From positions 5,910,077 to 5,974,076 of the forward strand of contig CM046845.1 in assembly GCA_025618425.1 (NCBI GenBank): DNA of 64,000 nucleotides, given 5' to 3'. The notes beneath the pieces are model-generated. The model was not told the origin of the DNA and ran no database searches. It was given only the letters and a program-made list of their open reading frames with translations. Below are positions 1 to 11,992 of the stretch, piece after piece. This DNA comes from Heliocidaris tuberculata (taxonomy: Eukaryota > Echinodermata > Echinoidea > Camarodonta > Echinometridae). Position numbers and translations under genes: made by a program. Every line of letters begins with the position of its first letter. The first letter of the stretch is position 1.

Positions 1-579
1 ATAAATTAGCGTCCCATTGATCAATTACCCTCTTAATTTTAGTAGAAATTTCATTTTCCTCAAAAGCATGTACAGATTAAGAAAGAAAAGTATATGACAC
101 ATCAAGTACATTCGATAACTAAACATAATCAAATACAAGTACACTCTACACCAATTTATATCCTTAATGGCACAGATATATTTATGTTTGCAATAACATT
201 TTTTGAATAAAATTTGCTGAAAATAAAACATTAGTTTCATTATACTATATTAAGTTACATGAACATGTCCAAAAATTCTAATCTTCATATTGAATTGATT
301 GATATTTTATGATTTTCATCCTTGATTTCCGACATTGAATCTCATCATGAAAAACGCAAACAAACAAAAAGCAAAACTCTACACTTGAAATAACAAAAAA
401 TTTGAAAACTAATATTCAACCTTTCAAAGCACTTTGGGAGCAGTGAAATCTGAAAATTGATCACTGCACAGCATTTCAAATGAAAAACAACAACAAATTG
501 AATTTGCAAACATCATGACTACAAAATCAAAATTGTAGACTATTTCACTGTTCGTGTTACATGTACATGTATGCAGATA
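1..579. other. AT-rich sequence without recognisable features
   Basis: No coding similarity, tandem repeat or element ends recognised. It ends in the alternating 'acatgtacatgta' motif before the foldback element at 580. Confidence 0.5.
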
Positions 580-1339
580 TATATATACGAATCCGGGCTA
601 TCTCGGCACTACCGGAAATGCGAGGCTGAGTTAGCCTGGAGGGTTTGAATCGATCATGAAATACCAATGTGTAAAGTTTCGTTTTGATTACTTAATACTA
701 GCTAAGAATATGGGGTTTTTTTAACAATTCATTTGATAGAATTGTATAAAATACTCACTATGGAGATAATCTGCAATTTTCTGAAGCTAATATAAGTGAC
801 ATTTTAGGCATTTTAATCAAAGCTCCAAATCGCTGTGCATTGCATGCACTGTGTTTGATACTCGGAATTGTATAGTCTGGAGACATATTTTGAGGAAGGA
901 ATTACTGCAAAACTCTGTAAATATTAATGATGTCTGAAACATACTGAAACCAACAACTAATTTATATTAGTTCCATAAATTCATGATGGATAGAACTTTT
1001 TACCAAAGTTCTGTAAGGAGTTTTGCAAAATGTGTCTTCGACTCCGAATACCGTATCAAACACAGTGCATGCTACGCACGGCGATTGCGAGCTGTATCAC
1101 GTGATTAAACTTTCTAAATGTCACTTTTATATGATGTTAGCTCAAAAAAATTGCAAGATCATCTTCAAAGTGAGTATTTCATACAATTCTATCTAAAAGA
1201 ATGGTTAATAAATGTATTCTTAGCTAGTAATCACAACAAAACCATACACATTGGTATTTCACAATTGATTCAAACCCTCTGGGCAAAGTCAGCCTCGCTG
1301 AATACCCTGCACATTTGGATTACCACATCGTATATATAT
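580..1339. repeat. Foldback (inverted-repeat) element, about 760 bp
   Basis: The left part (gaggctgag...gggtttgaat near 620-650) reappears inverted near 1264-1300. Pairing continues inward: 'gaaataccaatgtgta', 'gctaagaata', 'agaattgta' and 'gcatgcactgtgtttgata' at about 845-860 each have inverted partners, the last near 1054-1075. The outer ends carry 'atatatatacga' and its complement. Arms are imperfect and gapped, so this is an old MITE or foldback copy. No transposase is present. Confidence 0.7.
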
Positions 1340-1720
1340 GCCTCGTTCTGAATATATATACATTGTCGTGCAGGGTATTCTGCAGTTGTTCCGTCTTTTT
1401 TCCTGATTTGACTGTTTTCATAAAATTGAACTTGCAAAAAAGTTTGCACTGCCCTCTTAGGTGAAAAGGCATCATTTGACATTGATGCTGATCATCCACT
1501 CAATTTTTGGTCTCAAATTTGGATCTAGCTAAACTCTGAGTCAGACTGAGTCTGACTTTTTTTTTACTCTGACATGTATGTATGAGAATTGAGATGATCA
1601 ATAGACAATAAGAATGACCTGCATCAATTTCACTTTTTTTCCATTGCTCGTTTTCCATTTATCCAAGTCCCGCTGAAGACCTTATCACAAAAAGTTGGCA
1701 TTGAAAAAAAAGTTGTTCTC

Positions 1721-1870
1721 GTGAAATAGGTCCCCTCTCAATCTCATTTACTCCGCACAATTTATTGCTATTTTGCCGTGGGGAATTCATTCCACCTCAT
1801 CTCAAGACAAACAATCATGAAAACACGTAAGTGTGTGCTTACACACTGAATGAGAGGAGACCTATTCCAT
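1721..1870. repeat. Short inverted-repeat element (MITE-like)
   Basis: 'gaaataggtcccctctca' at about 1723 pairs with the complement of 'tgagaggagacctattcc' ending near 1868. Total length about 150 bp. No target duplication was confirmed. Confidence 0.5.
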
Positions 1871-3218
1871 GATTAGGCCAAAAAGTTATTTAATGTTAAA
1901 TTTAAAAGGAAACAAAGTCAACCCATCTATCGCATTGCAATCGTCCAGAAACTCGGGTTTTCGGATCGTACGAAACCCAGCAACCAGAGTCACCGCACTG
2001 CCAGGGAGAGAGGCCGGGCTTGAGCGGCAGAGGCACCGGCCACAAGTGCAAGCATTTTAGCCACTTGCACTGCTGTCAAAAGCAGATGTTCTCCCTTATT
2101 TCAATCTCTTTCACATCATTATAAGACAGTACAAAGCATTCATAATGATGCTATCAACAATTACATAATCAGTAGTAATTGTTAAGTCTTACCAAAACGT
2201 AGTTATCTCTCAAAAGGATGATGTATTTCCGTAAATCTTGATCCTCAGTTCTTCATATTCTGCTTGAATGTCTAGATCTACGTGCGCGCGTACGCGGCGA
2301 GTGTGTGCATGTGGCGAACGCGTACGCGACCGCAAATCAAATTCCGAAGTAAAAAGTCACAACGGTTTTTCAATAGATTGTTTTGCCGTTCCAATCACTA
2401 TTTGTACCCCTTCTGATTGTAAAAGATAAAAACAAGTTAAATAGAAATTCTGAATTTTACAATGTTTCGATTACAATTTTGATGATTTTTAAGCATCTTC
2501 TACATTAGAATTAGAAAATCGTCATGCATTTTTGTAAATTCACGGATTGTAGGTATACGCTTTTATTACCATTTCCTTTTTCGCAACGGGTGTAAATTGC
2601 ATACATGAATTTGTAATTAACAGCCTGAGGGTTTTTTTCCATCTACATCGAAATCAAACGATCTCAGCTCAATCAATATTATCACATGGAATAGAATTGC
2701 AAATGAAACTACACTTTCTAGCAATAAAGCAGAAAGTAAACCAATGCGTATATACACAGACTCAAACTTTAATTTTCTAAAGAAACAAGTATTTCCGCGA
2801 CAATAACTTATACAAGTACATGTATTTCGATGTTCGGATGGGGTCGGGAGCTGGATTCCCCGTCAGTCATGACCTCATCTACCTGTGAATAATATGGGCG
2901 GAGTCATGTGCCGTATATGGTTATTTTTAACAATAGATCAGAGTACAACCGGAAGAATGACGCTTCCGAAATTCTCTTTTTTTTTTTAATTTCTTTGTCT
3001 TCAAGTATGATCACAGTGTCTTATTCGGAGATTCATCGCTGTGTCTTCATCACATCATCACTGGGCTGCTTCAGGGTGGTATGAGGAGGTCACTGATAAT
3101 GCTTCGATCGGCCTCTCTATCAATCTCCTCTCATTTTTCCTTCTAATTCTCCTCCTTCGCATGATATTTAACCATCCTCTCATACTCTGTTGAATTGCCT
3201 CAGTCGTTCCGTCGTGTA
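1871..3218. other. Non-coding sequence, nothing assigned
   Basis: No gene recognised. It contains a CpG-rich alternating 'gcgcgcgtacgcg' patch near 2283-2330 and otherwise ordinary AT-rich DNA. Short open frames here look like chance. Confidence 0.4.
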
Positions 3219-3244
3219 TGGCACGCCATTAGGGAATTAAATAT

Positions 3245-3630
3245 AATTGTTCAACATCAATACAAAATATATTTCACTTTAACAAATATATATTTATCTT
3301 TTACAAAATCATTTCACTCCAGTCAATATGTATTTCACTCTTAACAAATATATTTCACTTTTCACAAAATTTCATTTCACTCTTTCACAAATATTCATGT
3401 CACGTTTTCACAAAAATCCTTTTCACTTTTAACAAAAATTCATTTCACATTTTACAAAATTACATTTCACTTTTAACAAAATTTCATTTCACTTTTTCAC
3501 AAAAATCCTTTTCACTTTTAACAAAATTTCATTTCACTTTTCATAAAAAATTCATTTCACTTTTCGCAAAAATTCATTTCACTTTTCACAAAAAATCATT
3601 TCACTTTCAAGAGGAAATAAATTCCACTTT
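3245..3630. repeat. Tandem repeat, ~21-23 bp unit, left arm
   Basis: About 17 degenerate units of the form 'atttcacttttcacaaaa', with internal one- to three-base changes. The mirror-image array is at about 7553-7935. Confidence 0.85.
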
Positions 3631-4199
3631 AAAAGAAAAATGCATTCCATTTATAGGCCTCTTGTCTCGAAACAACTTTGCTTGTCATGCATCTAGACCC
3701 CGATCTGGACCTGCGTGTACATTCCTCTCGTATAATATACATGTGCGTAGTGTGCGTAGAAATCATTCCTCTTTCACCGAAACCATTTCACTGTGATAAA
3801 AACCATTTCACTCAGAAAAAAAAATACGTTCCTCTTTTTTCTCGGCCTAAAGGTGGCGCTATAGCCAGCTAGCTCGCGCTACCACACGTGCCCGGCGCGG
3901 CGCAATCGAATCCCATCCAATTTCTGAACGCGACGTCGATATTACTCCCCATCCTCAGGGGTGTCGCGAGAACATTTTGAATGGGGGGGGGGGGGGGGGG
4001 GGGGTGACACCCAAATTTGCAGACAAAAATGCTGCACCTTAATCTCTCCCCTCCCCCCCCCCCACAAACAAATAGCCATTAAAAAAAATCGCAGATGTAG
4101 ACAGGGGGTCGCTAGGGAGGGGGTGGGGGAGGGGTGTGGGGGTGTCACACCCCCACTCAAAGTTTTTGTCGGCAAATGCGCCGCCTCTGTCGGCAAAAA

Positions 4200-4358
4200 A
4201 GGAGGGGGAAAAGGAAAGGGAAGAGAAAAGATAAAAGGAAAAGAAGAAAAGAGAAAGGAGAAGAAAAAAAAAGAAAAGGGAAAGAAAAGAAAAAAAAAAC
4301 AAAAAAGAGGGAAATAAGAAGGAAAAGAAAAGGAAAGGAAAGAAAAAGAAGAAAAAAT
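4200..4358. repeat. Polypurine tract (~160 nt, G/A only with few breaks)
   Basis: Strand-asymmetric purine run in the left arm of the foldback. Its pyrimidine partner is at about 6020-6158 in the right arm, where a LINE has inserted. Lys/Glu-rich open frames here come from the composition and are not genes. Confidence 0.8.
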
Positions 4359-4786
4359 GACATTATTTTTTGGTCGCTCGCACGTTCACTGGAATTTCAA
4401 TACTTTAATATTAAAGGCGTCCCCTTCAGCAGTGGGCTGCAGCCCCCCCCCCCCCCCCCCCTCCCCGCGGATTTTCAAAGTTCCGATATTCATATTCGGG
4501 TAGCAAGGTGCTAGAATATCCAAATATTTGTGAAGCAAGGTTCCCAGATAATAATATGTAACTTTTGTTTGTATTCTGTACGTTTTCACTACGAAAAGTT
4601 AAACAAAATTTTGCTCGCCCGCAAGAACACTGTAATTTTAATATTCGGGCAAAAAGCGTCCCCCTTCGGCAATGGGGCAGCCCCCCCCCCCCCCTTCCCC
4701 CTATGATTTTCAAAAGTTCCGATATTCATATTCGGGCAGCAAGGTGCTGAAATATCCAATTTTTGTGAAGCATCGCAAGGTTCCCC

Positions 4787-4950
4787 AAGCTTTTGCTTTT
4801 AGAGGTGTGTCCTCCAACTATGTATGTACCACATTAATGTATATTTTGTCATATTTTTTGTTAAAAATACATGTACATTATTTTTGCTCATTTATTACTT
4901 TGTATATTGAAAAGTTGGAAATAAATGTGTTTAAACTGAAACTGAAACTA
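4787..4950 (+). mobile_element. LINE 3'-end fragment inserted in the left foldback arm
   Basis: Sequence between 'ggttcccc' and 'aatatcatgtaac' has no partner in the right arm, where the flanks are contiguous (about 5800-5840). It ends in a short (ACTGAA)n tail like that at 21560-21582, typical of CR1-like retroposons with microsatellite tails. Confidence 0.55.
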
Positions 4951-6154
4951 ATATCATGTAACTTGTGTATTCACAGGCGTAGCCAAGATTTTTCAATGGG
5001 GAGGAGGGGGGGGGGGCAGACGTGAAGGATCCAACCGCGTAGCCAGGATTTCATTTTAGGGGGCTGTTGTGAGCACGCGAAGCGTGCGAAATTGGTGATG
5101 AGGGGTGGGTGCAGGGAGGTAGGGGGAGGTTTCCCCCTCCCGTGCGAAGCGCGAAAGCTGTGACGTTTTAGCAAATTTGAGAGAAAGATCCCATTGCCGT
5201 AGGAAAGCCTTTCGCCCGAATATCAACTGTTCAATTTCTAAATGTTTGCGAGCGAGCGAGCAAAATTAAAAAAAAAAATTCGTCGTGAAAATGCACAGAA
5301 GTTACATACACACATAGGCCTAGCCAGGGGGCCCATTGAAAAATAAAACGAGAGCGAAAAAGCGGTGGAAGTGAGAGAAAAAAGTCTAAAAAGGCGCTAC
5401 AAGCCGTTATTTTTCTCTCAAAATTTGCTAGAACGCCAAAGTTTTCCCCCCGGGAAGGGGGAAATAACTCCCCTCCCTGCACCCATCCCTGATGCATACA
5501 GTGCAATGTTGCGTCCAAATAATTGAACAGCAGTCCGGGCGTCGAACTATAACTTTCCACCTAAAAAAATTGTTTGCTACGAGCCGTTATCTTTCTCTCA
5601 AATTTGCTATAAAAAATAAGAGCTTTCGCGCTTCGCGCGGGAGGGGAAAAACTTCCCCCTCCCTCCCTGCACCCACCCCTAGTCATCAGCAATTTCGCAC
5701 GCTTCGCGTGCTCACAACCGCCCCTCCAAAATGAAATCCTGGCTACGCGGTTGGATCCTTCACCCCCCCCCCCTATTGAAAAATCCTGGCTACGCCTGTG
5801 CATACACAATGTACATAATATTATTATCTGGGAACCTTGCAATGCTTCACAAAAATTGGATATTCAAGCACCTCGCTGCCCGAATATGAATATCGGAACT
5901 TTTGAAAATCTTCGAGGGAAGGGGGGGGGGGGGCTGCAGCCCATTGCTGAAGGGGGACGCCTTTGATATTAAAGTATTGAAATTCCAGTGTTCTTGCAAG
6001 CGAGCAAAAATAATACAATTTTTTCCCTTCTTTTTCTTTCCTTCCCTTTTCTTTTCCTTCTTTACCCCCCCCCCCCTTTTCTTTTTTTCCCCTTTCCTTT
6101 CCCTTTTCTTTTTTCTTATCTTTTTTTTCTCCTTTCTCTTTTCTCCTTTTCCTT

Positions 6155-6700
6155 TTATCTGAATTACATGTGAAGTGCAATAGACTTGTTGGTATTATTC
6201 GGAGGAACTTTGTTGACTGTCCAAAATCTGTTTTAAAAATTTTTTATGAATCTTTAGTACGCTCACGTTTGGATTATTGTTGTATAGCATGGGATCCATA
6301 TAGAAATTCACAAAAACAATTAGTCGAACGAATTCAAAAACGCTATTTAAGAATGATGTGCAAAGACTGGAGTACTAGTTATAATACGTTATTACAAAAG
6401 TTAAGTATGAATACACTAGAGAATAGACGAAAGTACCTCCGACTTGTGTTTTATTATAAGCTTGTTAATGGTTTAATAGATATAGGACATAAAAACAGGT
6501 GCACACCTGCGAACATAATTGGAAGAAACGATCATAACTTAAAGATGCACGTACCCTTCGCAAGAACAGATTATTATATGAACTCATTTTATCCTAAAAC
6601 CATAAATGATCGGAACAAACTTCCAAAGTATGTAGTCAATATGAAAACTCTTAGCATGTTTAAAAAAGCGTTAAATAACCATCTCAACCCACATAGTTAA
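6155..6700 (+). pseudogene. Reverse transcriptase C-terminal fragment of a LINE
   Basis: About 180 codons, open to TAA at 6698-6700. It reads VGIIRRNFVDCPKSV...SLVRSRLDYCCIAWDP... and ends near FYPKTINDRNKLPK. This pattern (polar helix, LVRS-LDYCC--WDP, then R-RR--RL---YK--NG) is the post-thumb region found at the end of CR1, L2 and Rex-type reverse transcriptases. The catalytic domain and endonuclease are missing, there is no genuine start codon, and the piece cannot be active. Intactness of the surviving frame suggests a young insertion. Confidence 0.85.
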
Positions 6701-6950
6701 TTTCACAGATGCTTTACCTCAACTGAGTAAGCTTGTACTCTGCAATCTTACATTGTTTTTACTTGTAATCATCACTATTGTCTTCGTTTATATTTTTTAT
6801 AATAATACCTTGTGCAATATATTTATGATATTGAATCTACTTGTTGTTTATATCCGGGAAACAGACTTGTATGGGTTGGTCAAACCTTTTTTGTTTACCC
6901 GAGACATGTTTTTATAATGTCTGAATAAATTCAAATCAAATCAAATCTTT
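6157..6950 (+). mobile_element. 5'-truncated non-LTR retrotransposon (CR1/L2-like) with 3' tail
   Basis: Inserted in the pyrimidine tract of the right foldback arm. It holds the C-terminal part of a reverse transcriptase ORF (to TAA at 6700), a 3' UTR of about 240 bp and a short (AAATC)n tail ending near 6950. The left arm has no equivalent, so it arrived after the foldback formed. Confidence 0.8.
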
Positions 6951-7552
6951 CCTCTTCCCTTTCCCTTTTTTCCCCTCATTTTTTTTTTTTTTTTTTTTTT
7001 TGCCGACAGAGGCGGCGCATTTGCCGACAGAAACTTCCCCCTCCCTAGCGACCCCCCTGTCTACATCTGCGATTTTCTTTTATTGTTATTTGTGTGTGTG
7101 TGGGGGGGGGGGGGGAGATTAAGGTGCAGCATTTTTGTCGGCAAATTTGGATGTCATCCCCCCCCCCCCCATTCAAAATGTTCTAGCGACACCCCTGAGG
7201 ATGGGGAGTAACGTCGACGTCGCGTTCGGAAATTGGATGGGATTCGATCGCGCTGCGCCGGGCACGTGTGGTAGCTCGAGCTAGCTGGCTATAGCGCCAC
7301 CTTTAGGCCGAGAAAAAAGAGGAACGTATTTTTTTTTTCTGAGTGAAATGGTTTTTATCACAGTGAAATGGTTTCGGTGAAAGAGGAATGATTTCTACGC
7401 ACACTACGCACATGTATATTATACGAGAGGAATGTACACGCAGGTCCAGATCGGGGTCTAGATGCATGACAAGCAAAGTTGTTTCGAGACAAGAGGCCTA
7501 TAAATGGAATGCATTTTTCTTTTAAAGTGGAATTTATTTCCTCTTGAAAGTG

Positions 7553-7935
7553 AAATGATTTTTTGTGAAAAGTGAAATGAATTTTTGCGAAAAGTGAAAT
7601 GAATTTTTTATGAAAAGTGAAATGAAAATTTGTGAAAAGTGAAATGTATTTTTGGGAAAAGTGAAATGAAATTTTGTTAAAAGTGAAAAGGATTTTTGTG
7701 AAAAAGTGAAATGAAATTTTGTTAAAAGTGAAATGTAATTTTGTAAAATGTGAAATGAATTTTTGTTAAAAGTGAAAAGGATTTTTGTGAAAACGTGACA
7801 TGAATATTTGTGAAAGAGTGAAATGAAATTTTGTGAAAAGTGAAATATATTTGTTAAGAGTGAAATACATATTGACTGGAGTGAAATGATTTTGTAAAAG
7901 ATAAATATATATTTGTTAAAGTGAAATATATTTTG
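7553..7935. repeat. Tandem repeat, ~21-23 bp unit, right arm
   Basis: Inverted counterpart of the left-arm array ('ttttgtgaaaagtgaaatga'). Unit order and variants are largely conserved between the arms. Confidence 0.85.
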
Positions 7936-7999
7936 TATTGATGTTGAACAATTATATTTAATTCCCTAATGGCGTGCCATAGTCGTGCCATGCCATCCA

Positions 8000-8724
8000 G
8001 CGATGTTCTCTTTTCACCAAATAAAATATTCTAGTTGTTGTTTTTGTTTGTTTGTTTTAGTATTTTTATGGCTTCAGTAGTTCGTATTCACATATCTTTT
8101 TAGCTTTCATGCGCGTCAAGCCGTCAAACAATAATGATGAAGTCATTCCCGTACAATAAATCTTGCCTATAATATCTAATATCCATATGCATGCTGGAGC
8201 AACTTAAGTAAAAAAGAGGGGCAGGGGAAACACTTCACGCCCCCCCCCCCAAAAAAAAAAAATTAGAAGCCTTGGTGAACATATGTCCTCGCCCCGCGGG
8301 GCCCACACTTTTAATATGTCAGTTGCAGGTTGTTTCATTTCATACCCTCAATCAAAGGAAAAGAGGAAATAAATGAAGCTTTTAAGAATCACTCAAATAC
8401 GTATTCAAAAAAGTTTGAGGGCTTTCTGAAACGATTCGCTGTCAATGATTGTAACTGTGTTCATTCTCGCACCTGATCAGTTAAAAATACTTATTTGTAT
8501 ACGGAATATAAATTATTCTTCATAATGTTGAAGCAATGCACTCATTTGTGCGGGATTTTAGAGTTTTCCCCAGCGTATGAAGTAATTAATTGAGCAGAAA
8601 AGGTGCAGTCTCCACCAGCGATCGAGTACTAGTAATTCAGAACATGAGCCGTCATAGCCATAGCTTCTGCAGTAGCTTCAGTACATGGAGAGGGCTCCCA
8701 TATGGCGAGTCAGACACCACAGAG
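8000..8724. other. Non-coding sequence between two foldback elements
   Basis: Contains a short C/A homopolymer junction (about 8242-8262) and AT-rich DNA. Nothing coding recognised. Confidence 0.4.
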
Positions 8725-8726
8725 TA

Positions 8727-9438
8727 CAGTGCGTCCCAGAAAGAAGTTAACACCCGGAGTTAACAGTCAGAAAAAGTCTCCCCAAATAAATATTTCAAAA
8801 TATTTGAAGCAAAATTTCATAGCTGTTGAAGGCTTAGGGTTTCTTCTGTTAAATGACACCTGAAGATATGCCAATATTTTATGCTCGAGTGAGCAAAGGC
8901 CACTTTTGTGAAAAGTTGCGAAATTCAGACTTGACAGGAATTGGTATTTGTTCTGGCTGGTATCGGCAAAGTTGATAGTCATGAAAAGGCTTGGAAATTT
9001 TCATATTTTGATCAATAATTAATAGACAACTTATAAAAGAACAGGTTTTGATCTCTCTATGTGTTTACATATCTTATCAACATTTTTATGCTTTCAGTGA
9101 ACAATTAATTACTTTATGGGACATGTAAGGACATACAGAAAACAAAGCCTACGCTTTCATAAATTGCCTTTTAATGATCACTCAGAATATGAGTTTCTTA
9201 GCCTTTCCAACTTTGATACCCACCAGAACAATACACATTTTTGTCAACCATGGATTTTGCACCCTTTTGCAAAAGTTGCTTTTGCTCACTTGAGCTTCAA
9301 ATATCTTTAAATTGTTTGGTGTCATTTGATAGAAGACACTCTATGCTATCCACAGGTATGAAAATTTCCTACAAATATTTTGAAATATTTATTTGGGGTG
9401 ACTTTTTCCAACTGTTAACTTTACTCTGGGATGCACTG
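8727..9438. mobile_element. Tc1/mariner-type foldback MITE, 712 bp, TA flanked
   Basis: Ends CAGTGCGTCCCAGA and the complement TCTGGGATGCACTG are flanked by TA at 8725-8726 and 9439-9440. Inner sequence is also inverted (aagtctccccaaataaatat against atatttatttggggtgactt). The two open frames on opposite strands (8767-8982 and 9116-9441) are translations of the two arms and are not a protein gene. Confidence 0.8.
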
Positions 9439-9802
9439 TAGATTGGTGGTTGAATTTTCCTATCCAGTAAAATTTCTCGGCAAAATTTCTCGGCAAGTTT
9501 TTCTGATACCAAAGGCAAAGTCATGAATGTTTTGTCTCGACCCGATATCTTCACCATGACTTTACATGGGCCACGGAACCAGGGGGGTGGGGGAGTTGTG
9601 GGGGCTGCAGCCCCCCCCCCCCCACTTTTTTTAGTAGACACATTAAAAAAAAATGTTGGAAAAAGGCTAGAAAATTGTCATTAGTGAGTGAAATCAGATC
9701 AGCCCACCCCCCCCCCCCACTTTCAAAAAAACGCTCTGCGGCCCCTTCTTTACCATAAATCAAGCTGACACTATTTAAGTGAAGTTGATAAGCCTTAAAA
9801 TA

Positions 9803-9866
9803 CGATGGTTTCACCATACTCTGAATCTCCCACAGATGGTTTCACCATACTCTGAATCTCCCACAC
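9803..9866. repeat. 32-bp direct duplication (two units)
   Basis: 'gatggtttcaccatactctg' plus 'aatctcccaca' occurs twice head to tail with no mismatch. Confidence 0.85.
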
Positions 9867-10349
9867 TTTCTAAAAAGTATATCTTTGTAATATTTATCAA
9901 GTTACACCACCATGAAAAAAAAAAAATATATACAGAAATCATTCTCTTATACCGGATCCTTACAGAGAAAATATCATCAATGGCAATGTCATTTATTTTT
10001 GGAAATTTCAAAAGATGTATTTCACGTTTTTTTGAATACCCTTTCTATTTTCTTTTTTCATTCTTTCATTTCATGCACCCTCCTATTTAAAAGTGCTCTG
10101 TAACCGAAAATGGAACAGGCCTGCATTATTTCACTTCATAAACATACATTCTAAAATATATACAGCTGTTTTTAAAAAAGTTAACAAAGTATAACTGGAT
10201 GGTTTCCAACAAGAGAGCAAAAAAAGAAAAGTGGGTATCAATAATTTTGCAGATTTGTGGATGCGACTTGAAATATTCAACACATGTAATTACCAACAGG
10301 ACAATCTGAATGGGTGCGAGGCTTCATCCAAGTTACCCCCCCCCCCCTT

Positions 10350-10530
10350 CCCCCGGTCCACCATTGTACATCCTCTTTATCTCTTTCTCTCTCATCCCCC
10401 CTCTCTCTCTCTCTCATCAACTCACTTTGTTTCTTTCTCTATCTCTTGCTATACCTCTCATTTATTTTCTGTCACTGATAGTGTATCCTCCATTTTTCTT
10501 CTAACGCTATCTCTCTCCCAATCTCATCTG
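10350..10530. repeat. Pyrimidine-rich (CT)n low-complexity tract
   Basis: Degenerate CT/TTC repeats. Leu/Ser/Pro-rich open frames here are compositional. Confidence 0.7.
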
Positions 10531-10668
10531 AGTTAAAAAGTACATTGTTGCATCCAAGGGGGCTGTAACCCCCTTACTGAGGAAAAAACCAACATTATTT
10601 AAGTTTTGAGCCAATCCCTTTTTGATCTTTGGAAAGGCTATTTGTTGTCTTGTCCTTTGGTACAATCA

Positions 10669-10806
10669 GGGAGCGTTTCATCAAGCATTTTGTCAGTGAT
10701 TTTTACTGACAAATTTGCTCTCAGCCAATCAGATGCAAGGATTTCAGTAGCTTATAACAGTTGTCGGATGAAATATCCGACAACTTCCTTTCATGAAACG
10801 CTCCCC
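10669..10806 (+). mobile_element. Foldback MITE, family 'GGGAGCGTTTCATCAAGC', copy 1
   Basis: About 138 bp with ends GGGAGCGTTTCATCAAGC and ...CATGAAACGCTCCC. The core 'gctctcagccaatcagatgcaaggatttcagtagc' is shared with copies at 14227, 38091 (inverted) and, more distantly, 39053. Confidence 0.85.
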
Positions 10807-11159
10807 AGGATCCACTTCCGCAGAGTTACAATTTTTTTTTTTATCAAACTGTTGTACAAGAAATCATAACTGAAGGCAACCAATGTAAAGAAAGGAACAG
10901 AGAAAGTGAAAAGAGAAAGAATTTTCTTTTCTAGGAAAGAAATCGAAGAGGGGGAAAAATAATCAAGGAAATTTTAAACTATGTTCATTTGCAAAAAGAA
11001 AAATTGATCTGGCCATGTTGTGTATGCTGTGTCATAGGATACGATGTGAAGCTACAGGGAGAGAATGACTTCTGCCACAAAATGATCACTTGGAATTGAA
11101 ACAGATCATCTTTAAGAAAGAACATAATACGACACACAATATTAATATCATACAGAGAT

Positions 11160-11165
11160 TTTATT
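11160..11165 (-). promoter_or_regulatory. NDUFS3: Candidate NDUFS3 polyadenylation signal AATAAA
   Basis: A canonical AATAAA on the minus strand lies about 830 nt downstream of the NDUFS3 stop. No nearer canonical hexamer was obvious, but variant signals cannot be excluded, so the 3' end is uncertain. Confidence 0.35.
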
Positions 11166-11992
11166 CAAGCTATTTTCAGACTGTTGAAGCATGTCACAGA
11201 ACATTTCATTTCCTTTGTTGGATATAACAAATGACCACACTCTTTTTTTAATGCCTTCCCAACCAGATTCTCTTGTGCTTTACATGCATGCAGTTTCACC
11301 ATCATTTCCACTGCAATGCCACAGAAGTTTGTAAGTAATCCCATCTTTGTTTATGGTGACATCATCTTAAAACAAGATGTTACCAGTGTGTTGGATTACC
11401 AATAAACACTATTTTGGGGGCGTGGAAACGTGAAACCTTGAGAAAACTGTCAAAAGTCAATAATTCAACAGTTTTTGTCTACGTCAATATGGGAAAATTC
11501 TGGAACGTCATAACAATGATCAGTGTCTTCTGTCAATCACTATATATTCAGAAGTACCTCTCTATATGATCAAATGTTAAGAAAGGATAAGAATATGAAT
11601 ATACATGTATTTGATATCACACGTCAAAAAATAATGCTAAGATCTTCTTAGTTATTAACTGGTGCTGATAAAGCCAACACTCCTGTCTGGCGTTGGGGGA
11701 GATGGGGATTGAATTATTCGACAAATACTGAATATTATCTTCCCTTACCAGAGACACCACAAATGAAACTGGTTTTTAATTGTATTCCAAATATGGATAC
11801 GAATGTCCCATCCTCGATAGACAAAATACAATATCTTTACTTTATTTACAGAATCTGATTTTGATCTGACTTCTCCCTTTAAATACTTCCTTGAAGGAAA
11901 CCACATTAATGTCAACCTTTGACCTTCTCTGAGCCACAAATAATATTTGGATTTATGTAACTATATTTTATACACATCAAGTAAACCCTGAC

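Larger units (their letters stand above)
3219..7979. mobile_element. Giant foldback transposon-like element with ~2-kb arms and TA flanks
   Basis: The left end TGGCACGCCATTAGGGAATT (3219) is matched exactly by its complement ending at 7979, each flanked by TA (3217-3218 and 7980-7981), as for Tc1/mariner-type target duplication. The outer arms (about 3219-4205 and 6990-7979) are nearly identical, including matched tandem repeats, a unique block (3600-3960 against 7210-7560) and purine/pyrimidine tracts. Inner modules at 4370-5190 pair with 5580-6010. The loop (about 5190-5580) carries a degenerate further copy of the arm module. The element carries no recognisable transposase. The only coding relic is an inserted LINE. 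Confidence 0.85.

Noticed and set aside
3961..4514. Long Lys/Arg/Glu-rich open frames on the plus strand and Phe/Leu/Ser-rich frames on the minus strand
   Set aside because: They are translations of poly-G and polypurine DNA in the arm of a foldback element, overlapping in several frames, with no domain.
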